Position numbers and translations under genes: made by a program | Assembly (NCBI GenBank): GCA_964630705.1 | Contig: CAZVZH010000106.1 | Span: 1 to 14,255 of the forward strand | DNA from: M3007 sp964630705 | GTDB lineage: Bacteria; Bacteroidota; Bacteroidia; Chitinophagales; Saprospiraceae | Direction: 5' to 3' | DNA: 14,255 nucleotides | Part shown: positions 12,777 to 14,255 of the stretch, in pieces | Layout: each line of letters opens with the position of its first letter | Numbering within the stretch: the first letter of the stretch is position 1 | The notes under the pieces: generated by a model | What the model was told of the DNA's origin: nothing | What the model saw: the letters and a program-made list of their open reading frames with translations, nothing else | The model's database searches: none

Positions 12777-14081
12777 ATGCAAAACATCATCAAAACCTAT
12801 TTCGATCTGCACGCCGACCAGGCGCGCATTACCGACATTAAAGTAGATATCCAGCTGGGCTGCGAATTCAAAGGCACCAATCTTTGGGCTTTGGTGGCCG
12901 CGATTTTGATTGCTTCGGTGGGCCTGAACACCAGCTCTACGGCGGTAGTTATCGGCGCCATGTTGATCTCGCCGCTGATGGGCCCGATAGTGGGTACCGG
13001 CTATGCGCTGGCAACCTTCGATTTTGAGTTACTGAAAACTGCCGGGCGCAACTTTTTCACCTTCGTGGTGATCAGCCTGCTTACTTCTGCGATTTTTTTC
13101 GGCCTTTCGCCCTTCGACGAGCCGACCCCGGAAATGAACGCCCGCATTTACCCGACCATTTACGACGTCCTGATCGCCTTTTTCGGCGGTGTGGCCGGTA
13201 TAGTGGCCTACACCCGAAAAGAAACTACGGGCAATATTATCCCCGGTGTCGCCATTGCCACCGCGCTCATGCCGCCGTTGTGCACTGCCGGCTACGGTTT
13301 GGCCAACCCTGGCGACATCAAGTACTTTGCCGGCGCCATTTACCTGTTTATCATCAACTCGGTGATGATCGCCTTCGCCACCTTTGCCATCACCAAACTG
13401 GTGTTGCGCAGCGGCCGCCGCAAGTACGAAGACCCCGCCACCAAACGCCGCGTCACCTGGATCATCAGCCTGGTCATGGCCGGCACCGTGTTGCCCAGTA
13501 TCTGGCTGGCGTACAACTTGCTTGAAAAAAACCAGTTCGACCGGAATGCTCAACGTTTTATAAAAACGGAATTGGAGCCTTCGAATATCCCCATCCTGAA
13601 AACGGATATTTCCTACCAGGAAAACCGAATAGAAGTGTTCACCTTAGGCGAACCCGACAGCCTGACCAAAGCGCGCTTTTCCAGTCAGCTCAACCGGTAT
13701 AATCTAAAAAACACCCGCCTGGATTTCAAGTCGGCCCGGGAATACATCGTGGAAAAAGAGCGCGAGCATCGCACCGCAGCCGAACAGGAAATGCTGCGCT
13801 GGCGCGACTCGACGTACACCTTGTTGAGCCGAATCGACCGCTTGGCCGAACAACGCCGCTGGGAAGCCCGGCTGCTGCGCGAACTTGCCGCCGTCGACAC
13901 CAACATCACCGCATTCGGCATCGTGCCGATGCACTACCGCGCTCAAGCGCCCGACAGCCTGGTGACGGTGCTGGTAACCTGCCCCAAGAGCCTGAGCGCC
14001 GACCACAACGGGCAAATCCAGCGTTTGCTGGAAACCAAGTTTGAGGGAAAAAAAGTAGCGGTAAAATATACGCCGGAGTAA
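12777..14081 (+). CDS. DUF389 (TIGR00341-type) multipass membrane protein with soluble C-terminal region
   Basis: This 434-residue protein has a DUF389 core at about 30-210, recognisable from STAVVIGAMLISPLMGPIVG (about 54-73), FFGGVAGIVAYTR and GVAIATALMPPLCTAGYG (about 157-174). Hydrophobic segments lie near 35-50, 55-75, 93-110, 131-146, 182-207 and 226-248. The biochemical function of this family is not established. After the last membrane segment come about 185 soluble residues: a small alpha/beta-like unit (about 270-320), a charged helix likely to be coiled coil (about 318-372, EKEREHRTAAEQEMLRWRD), and a second alpha/beta-like unit (about 376-434). This tail is additional to the conserved core. 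The gene starts 9 bp after the MscS-family stop, so both proteins probably come from one transcript; a shared role in membrane or osmotic stress is inference. I see no clear terminator after the TAA. Confidence 0.9.
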   Translation: MQNIIKTYFDLHADQARITDIKVDIQLGCEFKGTNLWALVAAILIASVGLNTSSTAVVIGAMLISPLMGPIVGTGYALATFDFELLKTAGRNFFTFVVISLLTSAIFFGLSPFDEPTPEMNARIYPTIYDVLIAFFGGVAGIVAYTRKETTGNIIPGVAIATALMPPLCTAGYGLANPGDIKYFAGAIYLFIINSVMIAFATFAITKLVLRSGRRKYEDPATKRRVTWIISLVMAGTVLPSIWLAYNLLEKNQFDRNAQRFIKTELEPSNIPILKTDISYQENRIEVFTLGEPDSLTKARFSSQLNRYNLKNTRLDFKSAREYIVEKEREHRTAAEQEMLRWRDSTYTLLSRIDRLAEQRRWEARLLRELAAVDTNITAFGIVPMHYRAQAPDSLVTVLVTCPKSLSADHNGQIQRLLETKFEGKKVAVKYTPE

Positions 14082-14190
14082 AACGGCGGTTCGTTGTCTG
14101 CCCTGCGCGGCAAGCCGGAAACTTTGGTTAAAAAATTAACATCCCGGGCCGAATATTTTTCTGAACGAGTCGTTAATAGACCTGTTTGAA

Positions 14191-14255
14191 GTTGATAGGG
14201 TCGATAAAGTTGATGAGGTTTATTGGCCTAACCGCTTTTTATAAACTTTATCAAC
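14191..14255. repeat. Short periodic and inverted repeats at the right edge
   Basis: Three 9-base units of the form GTYGATNNN run in tandem at 14191-14217 (GTTGATAGG, GTCGATAAA, GTTGATGAG). In addition, GATAAAGTT at 14203-14211 is the exact inverted complement of AACTTTATC at 14244-14252, and GTTGATA at 14191-14197 can pair with TATCAAC at 14249-14255. The stretch is AT-rich, lies after the DUF389 stop and is cut by the window edge. It may be part of a dispersed intergenic repeat or a regulatory region of the next gene; I cannot decide which. Confidence 0.4.

Noticed and set aside
14140..14244. Short plus-strand frame reading LIDLFEVDRVDKVDEVYWPNRFL before a stop
   Set aside because: It has no ATG, begins just after a stop, and its apparent VD periodicity is explained by the 9-base DNA repeat.

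Overview
The window looks like a chromosomal segment of a GC-rich member of the Bacteroidota, most likely a Saprospira/Lewinella-type lineage (inference). The evidence is a SusC/SusD/SusE outer-membrane operon, lipoprotein signals of the Bacteroidota kind, translation starts without clear Shine-Dalgarno sequences, and promoter-like boxes resembling the Bacteroidota TTTG / TAnnTTTG consensus. No RNA genes, CRISPR arrays, transposases or phage genes were seen.

Layout. (1) Positions 2-61 hold the last codons of an upstream gene, whose tail resembles the formylglycine-generating-enzyme (FGE) fold. (2) Positions 194-3691 hold a two-gene cluster: a thiamine-diphosphate (ThDP) lyase closely resembling animal ILVBL/HACL2 (2-hydroxyacyl-CoA lyase), followed after 36 bp by a family I CoA-transferase. 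Together they could activate 2-hydroxy acids to CoA thioesters and cleave them to an aldehyde plus formyl-CoA. (3) Convergent to this, at 3719-5101 on the minus strand, is a complete tyrosine phenol-lyase. It has the tyrosine-specific active-site residues rather than those of tryptophanase. (4) The 527-bp gap at 5102-5628 holds outward-facing promoter candidates for both flanking genes and a long, potentially structured leader for the lyase gene.

(5) Positions 5629-11849 are a SusC-SusD-SusE operon for TonB-dependent uptake of a glycan or other oligomer, closed by a strong intrinsic terminator. Its most unusual part is the SusD protein. It carries an in-frame insert of about 200 residues made of two SusE/SusF-type binding domains. 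The insert is homologous to the C-terminal half of the SusE protein encoded next door, with about half the residues identical in a by-eye alignment. No degradative enzyme is encoded in the operon within this window.

(6) Positions 11928-14081 hold an MscS-type mechanosensitive channel and, 9 bp later, a DUF389 membrane protein with a long soluble C-terminal region. They are probably co-transcribed. (7) The last 174 bases contain no gene. They end in an AT-rich stretch with a 9-base periodic direct repeat and an inverted repeat.
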